A stretch of 64,000 nt of DNA from Selaginella tamariscina (lineage: Eukaryota > Streptophyta > Lycopodiopsida > Selaginellales > Selaginellaceae): assembly GCA_003024785.1 (NCBI GenBank), contig PUQB01000199.1:310001-374000 (forward strand), in the 5' to 3' direction. Under the pieces are notes generated by a model, which did not search any database, was not told the origin of the DNA, and saw nothing but the letters and a program-made list of their open reading frames with translations. The position numbers were made by a program, and so were the translations under genes. Positions 9,310 through 20,477 of this stretch are shown one piece after another; positions within the stretch are counted from its first letter, which is position 1; each line of letters opens with the position of its first letter.

Positions 9310-11720
9310 GATGCCCGGACTTAATCGTTGGCACGTCCTCAAGCCATGTGCCCTAGTTATCCGCCCCTTGGAGCTCCCAGTACATGGCGATCTCGCTCTC
9401 TGTTGCCACTAGCGCGGTCTTTAATGTGGTGATGGTCGCCTCTCGAAGCACGATCACCCTTCGGAGCTTTGTCTCAGACCCTGTCTGTTGCTCCCGGGCT
9501 TGCTGGAACTGATCCTCCAGGTCCTGCATCCTTTTCTGGAAGTATTGTAATTCTTGTTCCTTTGCCGCGAGGAGTTGGGCCTGTAGCTAGGTGTGTACCT
9601 CTAGCTCCCTGATGGTTCGGGCAGAGTCCTGTCCAGGGCCGACTGGCCTGGAGGCGCTCGCTTCTGGCTTCCTGAATAGGGGTCCCGGTTGGCTGGCTGT
9701 AGGTGTGGTCATGGTTTTGGAGAGTTGAGTCTTTGTCAGTAATTCCCTTCTGACCGCCATCAGTTCTGCTTGTGCCTCAACGAGCTCTCCACACCTTCAT
9801 TCTAACCGAGCTTTGCATTCCTGTATCTATTGTTCCCTTCCGGCTATGACCCGGCTGCGGGCGTGCTGGTCATCATTGAGTAGCCCTAGGAGAGTTTCGC
9901 ACTCACTGTACAACCACTGGAAGTCCGCTCTCCTTTCGCTCCAGCTTTCCCATGCGTCCTTCATTCTCTTCATTGTCATCATACACAGTTGGCCCCCTTC
10001 ACTCAGTAGCTCCTTAGCCCTATGGGCAACTTCCCGCGCTCCCTGCTGCCGCTCTGTGAGTTCTGTCACTATGTCGTCATGTTCCCTCGCCACCGTTGGG
10101 AGGTCGAGGCCATCATATATCGCCATGGCTTCATCTAGCTGGTCGAAGACCCCACGAGCCTGGTATAGACCGTGGAGGTCCATCATCCGTTGGCCTGGAA
10201 GTGTTGGTAGTTACTCTCGTACTCATCCTCGGGCTTGTCCTTCTTCCCTCCTTGGCTGGGCCTGGTAGATTGCTCGATTGCGTCTGACGAGGTTTCCGGT
10301 AGTGGGGATCTTATAGCTAGGGGAATCGCGTGTATGGGTTCCTGCGTTACATACCCTGGTGATTCCTAGTTCGGGAGGAGGCTACCCTTCGCCTGCTCCT
10401 CTATTGACGCCTGTTCTTCTATTGAGCCCTGTTCTTCTGTAGACGCCGGTCCCTCCGTTAAATCTTGTTCTTCTGTTGACTCCGGGGGTTATGGTTGTTC
10501 CCCCATTTGGAGTGGTGGTGGTGCTCTTACTATTGTTCGGCCGAACGAGCCCATGGTCATAATAGCAATGTGGCCAGCCATGGGTAGTCTTTGCTCAGTG
10601 CCAGCTCAAACTCCTTGAATCCCACTAGTTAGAGCCGGAATCAGGTACTGCTTAAGGCAGTCAGCCCAATTTATCGTGACTTCTTCCCACGCCCTACAAA
10701 GACCGTTCGCCAATCGCCTGGTGATCCGACTCCCTGTTCTTCTTGTGAGCATGAAGGCCACTAGTGTTACGAACTCGGCTGCTTCCTCCTTCGCTTGTAT
10801 GCCTCGTAGTCCATGAGTTCCTGTGGTGGCGGGCCGTTGAACCTCCGCGTTCAAGCATTCCCCTAGGGCTAGGCCATCCCCTGGTAGCCAGAAGACTATT
10901 GCTAGTTCGTCGAACATAATGCAAAAGACTGTGCTCCCATCCGTGCAAAATTGTATCCCCCTATGCCCGGTTTGACTAGCCACTAATTTCGCTGACTGGA
11001 GGAATTGTCTGGTCTTCTCATCAAATCCTGGGTCCTCCACTTCTCCCCACAGAAGGTTGAAGAATTCATCCAATCGCAATTGCTTCCTGACTCGCCGGAC
11101 GTCGGGTTGCCCAATTAATTCTTTGAACTTGGAGTACTTGGGCGATACTAGCTCCGCTGCTCGTTCTTGGCCCTTGATGAGCACGCGAATTTCTCTAATC
11201 ACCACTGGCCAATTTCTCTCTATCCACCCCATGGTCATGGTAATGGAGGTGTGGCATTGTGCACCTCCTTTCTGAGTGTAGGTGCCATGGCAGTCCTTGT
11301 GGCGTCCTCCGAGGTGACTGGCCCATCTATCCCTGCGCCTGGATACGCAATGATGGTGCCGCCCGACCATCATTGCCTTTTCCTCATGCCTGTGGTCCAA
11401 CCTCATGGACCATGTGATCCTATGAGCTGGCCACACGTGCGTTTGGAGATCCTGCTTTCAACTCCTCCGTCTTCCCTACCTCTTCGCCCCATGGCTCGCT
11501 GGTTCTACCCCGGGATTCCTCAATTTGTGCTCCATCTGGGTGACCAGCATGGCTACTATTGGCCGTCTGTCGTGGTACTTGTCTGTTATCATAGACTGTG
11601 GTGGTTTTGTTACCGCCTGGTGAGGCCCATCCTGGCTCTAACTGCATAGTCTTACCTATTTATCCCTTCCTGCCGCTTCTTCCCCACACTTGCCCCGTAT
11701 GTCCCCTATCTAGGTTTTCG
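9310..11720 (-). pseudogene. Element M extra ORF (globular part plus coiled coil)
   Basis: The extra product encoded after protease in M and after integrase in E. The best-preserved part is 11436-10606: residues such as PKYSKFKELIGQPDVRRVRKQ, FFNLLWGEVEDPGF and RLANGLCRAWEEVTINW align with E (50184-50650). The segment 10300-9313 encodes a charged, Q/E/R-rich coiled coil (for example 10186-9827, YDGLDLPTVAREHDDIVTELTERQQ-like). Position is the same as in E: downstream of pol, before the 3' LTR. Function unknown; extra ORFs here are a known feature of plant Tat elements. Several frame breaks show it is no longer intact. Confidence 0.7.
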
Positions 11721-12189
11721 TGTCCTACTTCTACCCGGGAGGGTCTACGCCTGAGCTTCTCCCCCCCCACTTCCCGGGCTAATCTCTGATCGGCCCAGGT
11801 AGTGGATATTTCTCCTTGGGACCAGGACCGGAAAAGGGTTGCCGATCCCTGTCGATACCGGCTCTGGGGTGGCTCCGCTTGATTGGGGTGGCTGTTCGGC
11901 TTGGGTATGTCCACATAAGCCCTCCGGACTTGTCCTGGTGATTGGTGAACCAACGTTCCGGTGCCGGATAGTCTCGGGCTTCGGTTGCTCATACGATCCT
12001 TAGTTTGTTCACGTTGGCCTGCCTCTGATGCGAGGCCTCCTGTCTGGCGCGACTCAATCTCGGAAGTCAGCTTGTGGAGGTCGCTGTTACGCCCTCGCTC
12101 CATCCCCCGCCTTGGTGGGCTCCTGATACTCCAGCGCTCCGAATCTTCGTGCGGGGGCCTAGGTTTTGCCTGTGGGTATGGACCTTATC

Positions 12190-12569
12190 GCCCATCTGGT
12201 GCGGAACCATATCTGTTGGTGTTCCCAATCGTGCTGTACCTTTGCACCCCTAAGCTAGGGTCGACCGAGGAGTAGATCGAATCCCCCCTTGGCGTGCATA
12301 TCCAGGACCACAACGTTGATCCAATTGACCGTTTGGATCTCGACCACTACTACCCTCAAGATGCCATTGGGAGCCACCTCGGCCTAATTGGCCATGTGTA
12401 CCTGAAATGGAGTGGGCTCCGGAGTTGGCATACGCAATTTCCTGTGGAGCTCTGCTGACATGACATTGACTACTGACCCCCATCTATAATCACTTCGTTG
12501 ATTGTGTGACCTGCCATGCAAATCGAGATAGTTGGTACGTCGTTCACGTAGTCCACTGTGGTTGCAGTG
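12190..12569 (-). pseudogene. Element M protease remnant
   Basis: The reverse strand reads a retropepsin-like core near 12480-12370: an IIDGGS-type active site with intact aspartate, then VVNVMSAELHRKLRM and FQVHMANQAEVAPNG, and MHAKGGFDLLLGR near 12270. It aligns with E at 39830-40110. Homology to E ends just after this, near 12190, where E goes on into RT. The N-terminal side is cut by the solo LTR at 12570. Confidence 0.75.
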
Positions 12570-14364
12570 TGTCAGAGTTTTAACCCAAGGGGCCAACACG
12601 TGGTAACACGTGGCTGCCAGGTGGCCATTCGGCGTCATCACCCTGTATGAGCAACGCTAAGTTTCCCAGAACAACCCCAACGACCCTAGGGTTAGACTCT
12701 AATGCCCAAGTGGACAAGAGACTTAGGGTTTAGCCTAAGTCTCCCTAGAATGTCTGCCCCCAGAACCCTTGAGGGATAACCCTAGTTGACTTAGGGTTTA
12801 GTCTAAGTCTCCCTAGAGTGTCTACCCCCAAAACCCTTGAGGGATAACCCTAGTTGACTTAGGGTCTTGCCCTAGAAGACCTAGACAGGCTCATGCCCTA
12901 ACCCCCATCAAGGAGACGTGTGTTCCACACATACCCCTGGACAGAGCTAAGGCATCGTCACTTACCCCTTGAGGAATCACCCTCATCCGGGACTACAACC
13001 CCTTTAGGGCAACAAGGGGTACCCTGAACCACGACTAACCCCTAAGGGTTTGAATGGCCAAGTTATACCCTAGACCTAGGGCTAGTACTTAGTGAGGACA
13101 CAAGTGTGCGCCGTAGGCGGACACGAGTGTCTGCTAAGCAAACTCCCTAAGGCTAGGTTTGGGATAACCCTAAGCACATGACCTTGCGAGTGCCTCATGA
13201 AAAGGCTCATGCTAACATGTTTAGGTTGTTCAACCCTTGAATTCCAAGGAGAACACTCCCCTAGCTAAGTGTGTCAAAGCACACCTAGTTATGAGACCTA
13301 ACCTCCCTTGAGCGGATGCCCAAGGCTTAGCACCCTAATGCAAGCACAAGCATGTCTATTTGCTAAAGTATCCAACCCCTTGGCGACAAGCCCATGACAT
13401 AACCCCAAAGGGTGTGCCTCAGGCGTTGTACCATGTGACGTTTAACCCAGTGTCACATCTCCATGTGACACTGCCTTCCCCGATGTGGGCTATCATGCCA
13501 TAGCCCTTAGATTCAAGAGTTGCACCAAGTGCCACAAACGTGGCTCCTAAATGCCAACTCTGGAACCCTTCAATTATCCCTCAAGACTCGGTAAGGAAAC
13601 CCTGTCAATCAAGAACCCACGCCAACAGTTGGACAAGGACACGAACATGCCTTGGTTAGCTGTGAGTGTTGCTCCTAGCTTGACGTGGAGGAGGAGGCTG
13701 GAGACAAGCCTCAACCTCTGCTTCTTGGAACGTGCATCCCGACAAGTCCTCCCAGGCATGGATTCGCCAACGTTAAGGGTAAGCTACCCCAAAGGTGGGA
13801 CGTACCCCTATCGTCTAGAAGTTAGGGCGGTACAACAGAGGGTTGTACCTTAACGACACAAGCTGAAGCTTGCACCGGCAGAAGAGCAACGAACTCAGTC
13901 ATGAACCTAGGAGCTCTCCTACATATACTCTACCTTATTTATGTGACGGAGCCCCCCCCCCTCTTTCCTATATGTGTAAGTGGGTTGGCATTAAATGCTA
14001 GCCCCTTAGTTAATTAGATGAGTTTGCACACTAACCCCTACCCCTAAACCCTAACCAAGGGGGTGGGGGTTTTAGGGCGTGGGTTAGGGCAACCTAGGGT
14101 TAGGTCAACCCTAGGGGTGTTCCTAACCCTATTTAACATGTCAAACTCATCTTAACTAGGACGTGAAAATCAGGAGAAGGTAAGTGCTACCTTCGCTTAA
14201 AGTTTCTCGCAACATTTAAAGATAGCTAGTCGGATTACCCTTAAACACCTAAGTGCATTAAGCGGGTTGTTTCTCACTACATCTAGGGTCCGTCAACATA
14301 ATACAGTAGATAACAACAGTCAACGTCCAAAGTAAAGGGTCGAGTCATAGTAAAAACTATGACA
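12570..14364. mobile_element. Solo LTR of another LTR-retrotransposon family
   Basis: A 1795 bp insertion beginning TGTCAGAGTTTT and ending AAAACTATGACA, so the ends are inverted with one mismatch and have the TG...CA form of an LTR. The 5 bp duplication CAGTG flanks it (12565-12569 and 14365-14369). It has no coding region; it is rich in CCCTAG/AGGGTT words and holds a 68 bp tandem repeat. No partner LTR or internal region is in the window, so a solo LTR left by recombination is the simplest reading. Confidence 0.75.
12720..12900. repeat. 68 bp tandem repeat within solo LTR
   Basis: The unit starting GACTTAGGGTTTAG occurs at 12720 and 12788 with a few mismatches, and a third, diverging copy begins at 12856. 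The C-rich middle (CCCTTGAGGGATAACCCTAG) is well kept. Confidence 0.85.
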
Positions 14365-17340
14365 CAGTGCCTCTTGGTGGGGGTCTTGCTGCTGGTTGTA
14401 CCCAATTCTCCCATTGTGCGGTGGGAACCAGCGGCATTTCTTGTTCTGACCCTGTCTGGGCCTCCCCCTTACGAATGTGCGGTTTCGCCTTCTCCTTACT
14501 TTTCTTAGCGATTCTTGGCCTCAGCTGGGCTCCACAAGTTCCGAGACTGTCAATTCTTGCGTTTGCTTCCTTACCCACTATTTTAAAACCGGGGTTTTTG
14601 TTGCCTGTCTTCTCTTTTCGCGCCTTCGCACTCCCTGGTTCTCTGCCTTTGTGTTTCCCTTGTTTCGTTCGCTAAGGGAGCTTGTGGTACTATGTCTGTC
14701 CTGACGTCTTGTTCTGGTAATACCACTATTACTTGGTTTACTTGCGGTGTGGAGTTTAGAATTGGGTTTGCGGGGATCTGCCCGTTACTCGTTCTGGCGA
14801 CGTCGGCTACTTGCGCTTCTAGCATTGGTTTGATCAATGATACCCATGAACATCGATAGAGCGGGTGTGGGCCTCTGCACAATGCGCACAACACCTCCTT
14901 GCGTTCCGGTCGTCTCTCTCTGTCGCCATACTTGGGTCGATACGGTGGCCGCTCTCGAGAATGGGACCTATGATTCCGGTCTCCTGAATGGGACCCCCTA
15001 CGAGGTTGGTTGTCTCCCTCCGTCCTGCAGCCGTAACTCCTTCGGCCATCCGCCCCCTCTTTGATTCCTCGTTCTACCGTCAGTGTGGCTGCCTGTGGTG
15101 GCCTTTTGCTTAGGAGCGGTAGCAATAGTCCATGTTGTGAGATCTGCGGATGTTACACACCCGACAGTACTTATCCCCCCGTGCAGTGTATCCCATTTGA
15201 GCAAGTGTCGTGGATAAGTCTTCTTTTCGCGTGGCCCCCCATAGGGTTTCCCCCCACTGCAACTGCCTGTGTCCCTTGGTACCCGTCGTTTCTCCTTTTT
15301 GGTCGGCCTTGGAGCATCCGAAAGGTTTTCCTCATCCGATGCAGTATCGTTTGCCTCCTCTGCGTCCGATTTGTCTTGCGCCCTTTCTTGGCATCTTTCA
15401 ACTTTCCCACTTTTCGGCCTTCTTGGCGTACTGGAGTAACTTGTCGAACGTCCGGTCATCGTCCAAGCCGATCCACTTGCGGATCTCTGGCCATAGTCCC
15501 TTTCGGTACCACATTTTCTTGGTCATGTCAACTGGGGCGTCTCTTAACCAGGCGATATACCCCAACATGCAGACTGTGTACTCATCGACCGGACTCTCCT
15601 GCTTTCTGTTTTAAGCTTGTTAGCTTGTGGATCACCTCCTCTTCACTCTTTTCCTCCCGAAAGGTATCCAGAAACGCCCTTCGTGCAGTTTCCCAGCGGG
15701 CTCCTTCGTTTGCCTCGTGGAATTGCATCCACCAGGCGTGTGCCTTCTTGTCCAGAGTGCATGCAAAGGCACTCAACTTCTTGTGATTGTCGCTCACACT
15801 CCGAAGTTCGCACACCTGTTCGAACTTGTGTACGTGTTGGTCTCTCTCCCCCTTCGCTCCACGAAACGCGGGTAAGGGCACTGTTACGGTGCTCTCCTGC
15901 ATCTGATTGAGCGCTCTAGCTAATAAGGTGACCGGGTTGTTGCTTGAGAGTTGTTCCGATCCGGACCTCCGCTTCGGACGTGGTGTAGTCCACGCCCTAG
16001 TATTTTGCGAGCACTTTTTCCTTCCTCGCAGCCCTGCCCTCCCATTGAGGGTGGGTGACAAGGACGGGCTCCTCCCGGCTGTCCCTCGGGGCCCCCGCTG
16101 CGGGACCAACCTGACGGCTGGTGGCGCGGCTTACCTTGGCTGGACAGTTTTCCCTCCTCCAGCGAGTAGTTTTATATGACCGTGCGTGGAATCCCCCCGC
16201 GATGTCTAGACGGTCGTGATCGATGGGGCGATTCCTCCTCACCCGAGATGGTATCCCCCGTCTGGTGATGGTTGCAGCTCTGCTGTGTGCCCTAGCAGAT
16301 TTCCCTCACAGGACTGGTGCGATACTAATCACTCGGGCGAATCTCTCCTGCCCTTGGAAGAATTCCTCTCGTCCCTTCTCCAAGGTAGCCACTATGCAGC
16401 CCCTCTTTCTGGTGCCTCCTCCCAGTCCGTCAGCTCGTCGACATCCAGTCGCCTCCGTGCAGGCGGTTGTCCCATGTGTACCCCGGCCTTCCGAAGCCTT
16501 GGGTTCTCATTTTGGTAACCACCCTGACCTGCTACATCGTCCAATCGGCTAAACTCCTGGTGCAGAGGTTGCCTTCTTGGCAATCGATGCCCCTCCCTAC
16601 GGGGCTTCCGGATGAGGCTCTTCCTCCCCTCTTTTCGAGCAGACACGGCCCCCCGCGTCACCCTCATAGGTGACGATGGCCTTGGGTTTCCTATCTTACC
16701 TCCATCGTGGCGCTGGTCACGCTGGGCTTCTAGCTCACGTCCTCCGTCGCTATCCGTGTTGCTTTCACCCCCTCGAGATTCTTGCCTCCGTCGCAGGCCT
16801 GTCCTCTCCTGGGGTTGTCCTGGGCGATGTTTCCTCCTTTGGGGGTACTCGTCAAACACTGGTTCTGCTTGTTAGTATGGGGGCTCTTTGTGGCCGTCAC
16901 TTTCACCTACGTCGAGAGGCGGAGGGCTTTCGTCGTCTTGCCATCGGTCCCACTCTGCGTTGTAGGTTACTGTCGGGCGAAGTCGCCCGTCCGGGTGCTG
17001 TTCATACCCGCATGCTGCCGTGCCTGGATCGTTGTCCGGACGTGCTGCGATGCCTTCATATCCTTCTTTGTCGTCAACAGCATGCGACCGCCTCTACCGC
17101 TGGTGTGCCAAGTTTACCGTTGCTCGAAGATTCGGCCATGCGGCATTACCGTCGTTCCCTCGGGTAGGTGAGGCAGGGGCCGATTGCGGCAACCGCGGTG
17201 CCTCGCCGCCGTCCATCAATCTCCCTCGACCAGCCGGCCACATTCTCCTGGTCAGCTGTTGCTCGTCAATCTCTATTTGCACGAATGAGTTAATCCCTGC
17301 TCTTTGTCGGGCCGCCACTCTACTTACTATAGTGAACTCC
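14365..17340 (-). pseudogene. Element M gag remnant
   Basis: Capsid-type gag on the reverse strand in several frames. It opens near 17342 with EFTIVSRVAARQRAGINSF, has an acidic middle, then the capsid segment at 16109-15582 (TVPLPAFRGAKGERDQHVHKF, then AFACTLDKKAHAWWMQFHE), which corresponds to gag in E (21908 onward, then 38395-38470). Near 15150-15110 a CxxC...H...C knuckle follows (CRVCNIRRSHNMDYC), and near 14900-14860 a second (CALCRGPHPLYRC). Cut at 14365 by the solo LTR. Confidence 0.75.
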
Positions 17341-17360
17341 ATCTATGTGTACTTTCTATC

Positions 17361-17375
17361 CCTCCGTGGTCGCCA
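17361..17375 (-). promoter_or_regulatory. Element M primer-binding site candidate
   Basis: TGGCGACCACGGAGG, four bases (TTTG) inside the 5' LTR. The same site follows the LTR in G, and E has TGGTGACCACGGAGG. Plant Tat/Ogre elements carry a TGGCGACT... site matching tRNA-Arg in the same place; assignment to a tRNA-Arg here is an inference. Confidence 0.5.
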
Positions 17376-17379
17376 CAAA

Positions 17380-18060
17380 TGGTCATCGAGGACTCCACAG
17401 GCTAGACGTGGTGCTTCTCAGGAAGCTGCATTGGTCGCCAGGACGCTGTTGAGAGCGTCCAACCCTGAGGGTTCGGCCGGCAAGCCGGACCTTACCTCAG
17501 GAGTGATGGGAGGTATTGGTTGGCCTTTACCTGGACGCCGCGAGGGTCCGTGTACAGGTAGGGGGAATTCTACTGAGATGACTGGGCAGAGAGGATTGTG
17601 GGGCCCAGGAGTTGGGCAAGCGGGAAACGCCGCTTGCGAGATGAATAGAAGGAAAATGGATATATATTGCCTATCTGAGTACAACTATTTCTGACAGTGG
17701 AGCAAGCTATAAGACGTAGACTTGACTTCCCAAAAAGACCCCGACCCACTACCAGCCTTCTGGCTTATATAGTGGGTACCTACCGCTAGTCCTAGCTACA
17801 GGTGGCGCTCTTCCACTGGTCTGCCGCCTGGTGACAGAGTCCTGCCTGTCACATTTATGCGCCTCCCACGCGTGCTATTCTTCGTACCCTGGGTAGTTGG
17901 TCAGGACGATCAGATCTTCGCTTGGTTACGCCGCCGCTTGACACCGGTCGCCATCAGTCCGTACCTGAAGTACCTCCCCTTATCTGGCACTTCATCCAGT
18001 CGCTCGTCTGCACTGGTGGGCATCCTGCCGCTGGCCGCGATGATGGGCCACCGTCAACCA
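17380..18060 (-). repeat. Element M 5' LTR
   Basis: 681 bp, reading TGGTTGACGG... to ...GATGACCA on the reverse strand. TATATAAG near 17770 (reverse strand) is the likely promoter. TSD GTAGA follows at 18061-18065. Confidence 0.9.
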
Positions 18061-18065
18061 GTAGA

Positions 18066-18275
18066 GTATGCACACTATTAGGAATATCAGCTCATAGTCA
18101 AGGAATAGGAGCTGCAACACATGCTCGAGCAAGGTCAAGGAGCTAGCTTGCACAAACCTAGGAACAACAAGCAGGGAATGAGGCCAAACTACATGGGGCC
18201 ATTGAGCTGCAAGATGCAACGATTGCTGCCCTGGAGCTAAACTTAGCTGCAATAGAAAGGGAAGCTACTACCAAG
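18066..18275 (+). pseudogene. Fragment N of Tat-like extra ORF, right part
   Basis: Continues the coiled-coil region from 8620 after element M (compare E 51745-51940, for example AGGAGCTGCAA at 18105 and 51772). Ends where Copia sequence starts, with no visible LTR or TSD, so this junction is a rearrangement. Confidence 0.6.
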
Positions 18276-19760
18276 TAGGAAAGTAGTGGATGCAAAGTGG
18301 TTGTTCAAGATCAAGCCAGGTATAAATGGTCAACCTGAGATATACAAAGCACACATGGTTGCACATGGATTTTCTCAAGTGGAGGGATTGGATTTTACAT
18401 AGACTTATTTGCCAGTGGTTAAGATTGCATCTATCCGTCTCCTAATGGCGCTAGTTACATAGTTTAAGAAGCAATTGGACATGAAGACAACCTTTTTGTA
18501 TGACTACCTCAAGGAGGAGGAGTATCTCACTATGCCAAAGGATTTTAAGCTTGAGGGGGAGACAAGCAAGTATTACAAGTTATTAAAATCCCTCTACGGC
18601 CTAAAGTAGAGTCCAAGAGCTTAGTATGAGCAAATTGATGTCTTCTTTATTAAGCAAGGCTTCAGCAAAAATGATGCTAATACTAACATGTGTATTTAAG
18701 TTTGTTGAGGAGCAACTCATCAATGTAGCAATTTATGTTAATGATTGCATTATTCTGTTGAGTAACTCACTACTCATGTGGGAGATCAAGTAGCAACTCA
18801 AGCTCGAGTTTGAGATGATTGACATGGGCAAGATAAATTATTGCTTGGGAATTCAAGTGCTGTAAGGTGATGGGGTCATGACCTTATTACAGCAGCAGTA
18901 TATCCAAGATCTTCTCAAGAAGGGGTTGAACGAATGACCAAAATGTGAAGTTATCCAAAGAGATGTGTCCAAAGACTGAGCAGTAAAAAGAGCAAATGGT
19001 CAATGTTCCTTTATCACTAGGTAGTGGGTAGTTTGATTTACCTGATGGTGCGTATGAGGCCAAATATTGTGTATGATGTTGGACAAGTCTCATGGAATAC
19101 TTGGACGACTATAGCTTAGAAGATCTCGTCATGTATTTATCTAGGGAGATAAGCCATGAACTCCAGGTTACTCAACAAATTGAAGACATTGCTATTCAAA
19201 CATGGATAAGGTTGATATTTTAATTGAGCGCTTTGAAACTAGAGTGGACATACTAGAACATATATAAGAGGAATCTTGCTTAAGATTTAAAAAATTTGTT
19301 TTCTCCTAGGTGATGCTATTGAAATAACACATTGAAGATTTCTATAACTATATGTTTGCATCATTAAATATATTAATGATAAATCTTAATCATTACTATC
19401 ACTTAATTATAAGTTTATGGAGAACCCATGTTGGCAGCATTGGTTAGCAGTCAAGTGTATATTATTATGCTACCTCAAGAAACTGTAGATTTATCACTAG
19501 TTTGTGAGCACTGTAAAGCTGAGTATTTTTAACTTCTTGGGTTCTCAGATGCATACTATGCAAGAGATGCAGACATGAGAAGATCAACATCATGCTATTG
19601 TTTTAGCATGGGTAGAGCGACAACATATTACAGCCTTAAGTAGCACTAAAGTTGAGTACATCAGGATGACTTTAGCAGCAATAGCACTCTAATTATTTTC
19701 AGCAAGATGTGTTGCCTTCTTTTGGTTTAGCTGCAAGTTTGATAAATCACAAGGAGTGCT
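18276..19760 (+). pseudogene. Ty1/Copia RT-RNase H remnant, 5' part
   Basis: Encodes the Copia reverse transcriptase in decayed form: KWLFKIKPGINGQPEIYKAH near 18297, VAHGFSQVEGLDFT, LPVVKIASIRLLMALVT, then KLLKSLYGLK near 18575-18606, and the RNase H part near 19550-19640 (ADMRRSTSCYCFSMGRATTYY). In the RT, conserved Gln and Trp codons are TAG: 18399 (FT*TY), 18460 (VT*F), 18606 (LK*SP) and 18621 (A*YE). The 5' half of the element is missing. Interrupted by element E after GTGCT (19756-19760); it resumes at 52699. Confidence 0.85.
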
Positions 19761-20438
19761 TGGTTGATGGTGGTCTAACACCGTCAAACGGCCAGCCGAC
19801 GCGGATGAGCGACGGGACAAAGCGCCAAATAAGGAAGGTACCGTAGGTACAAACTGAGGGCGACAAATGTCAGGCGACGACGTAACCAGGCATAGATCCG
19901 ATCGTCCAAATCAACTACCCAGGGTACGCAGGACAGCACGCGTGAGAGAGGTGCATAAATGTGACAGACATGACTCTGTCACAGGGTGGTAGACCAGTAG
20001 GAAAGCACCACCTACACCTAGGGTCTAACGCTAGGTAACCCATTATATAAGCAGGAAGGCTGGTAGTGGGTCGGGGTCTTTTGGAAGTCAAGTCTGTGTC
20101 TTGTATCTTGCTTCTCTGTCGGAGATAGTTTGTACTTAGGCAGGCATTATAAATAAATCCATATTCCTTCTATTCACCTTACAAACGAGGATTCCCCGCT
20201 TGTCCCACTCCTAGGCTGAGTAGCGCTCTCTGCCAAACCACCATAGTAGAACTCCCCCACCCTGTACATGAACCCTCGCGGCGTCTGGGTAGAGGCTATT
20301 CAACACCTTCCATTACTTCCGAGGTAAGGCCAGCTTGTCGGTTCGGACCCCGGAGTTGGACGCTATCCATAGCATCCTGGCGACCACTGAGGCTTCTTGA
20401 GAAGCACCACATCTGGCCTGCGGAGTCCCCGATGACCA
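19761..20438 (+). repeat. Element E 5' LTR
   Basis: 678 bp, TGGTTGATGG...GATGACCA. TATATAAG at about 20044, AATAAAT near 20152 as a possible polyadenylation signal. Very similar to 52018-52693. Confidence 0.92.
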
Positions 20439-20442
20439 TTTG

Positions 20443-20458
20443 TGGTGACCACGGAGGG
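20443..20458 (+). promoter_or_regulatory. Element E primer-binding site candidate
   Basis: TGGTGACCACGGAGGG, four bases after the 5' LTR; compare TGGCGACCACGG in M and G. Confidence 0.5.
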
Positions 20459-20477
20459 ATAAATAATACACACAAAT

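Larger units (their letters stand above)
8621..18060 (-). mobile_element. Element M: Tat-like Ty3/gypsy, pol-deleted
   Basis: A 9440 bp element reading right to left, with two LTRs (8621-9309 and 17380-18060) and the 5 bp TSD GTAGA at 8616-8620 and 18061-18065. LTR ends are TGGT...ACCA. From its 5' end it holds a primer-binding site, gag with zinc knuckles, a retropepsin-like protease, then directly the extra ORF with coiled coil. RT, RNase H and integrase, present in element E between protease and extra ORF, are absent. A solo LTR of another family (12570-14364) sits between gag and protease. It is therefore non-autonomous and probably relied on an E-like helper. Confidence 0.9.

Noticed and set aside
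13980..14110. Telomere-like CCCTAAACCCTAACC words
   Set aside because: Only two or three irregular units within the solo LTR, not an interstitial telomere array.
10096..17694. Many forward-strand ORFs across element M
   Set aside because: Shadows of reverse-strand gag and extra-ORF coding sequence; their products match no family.
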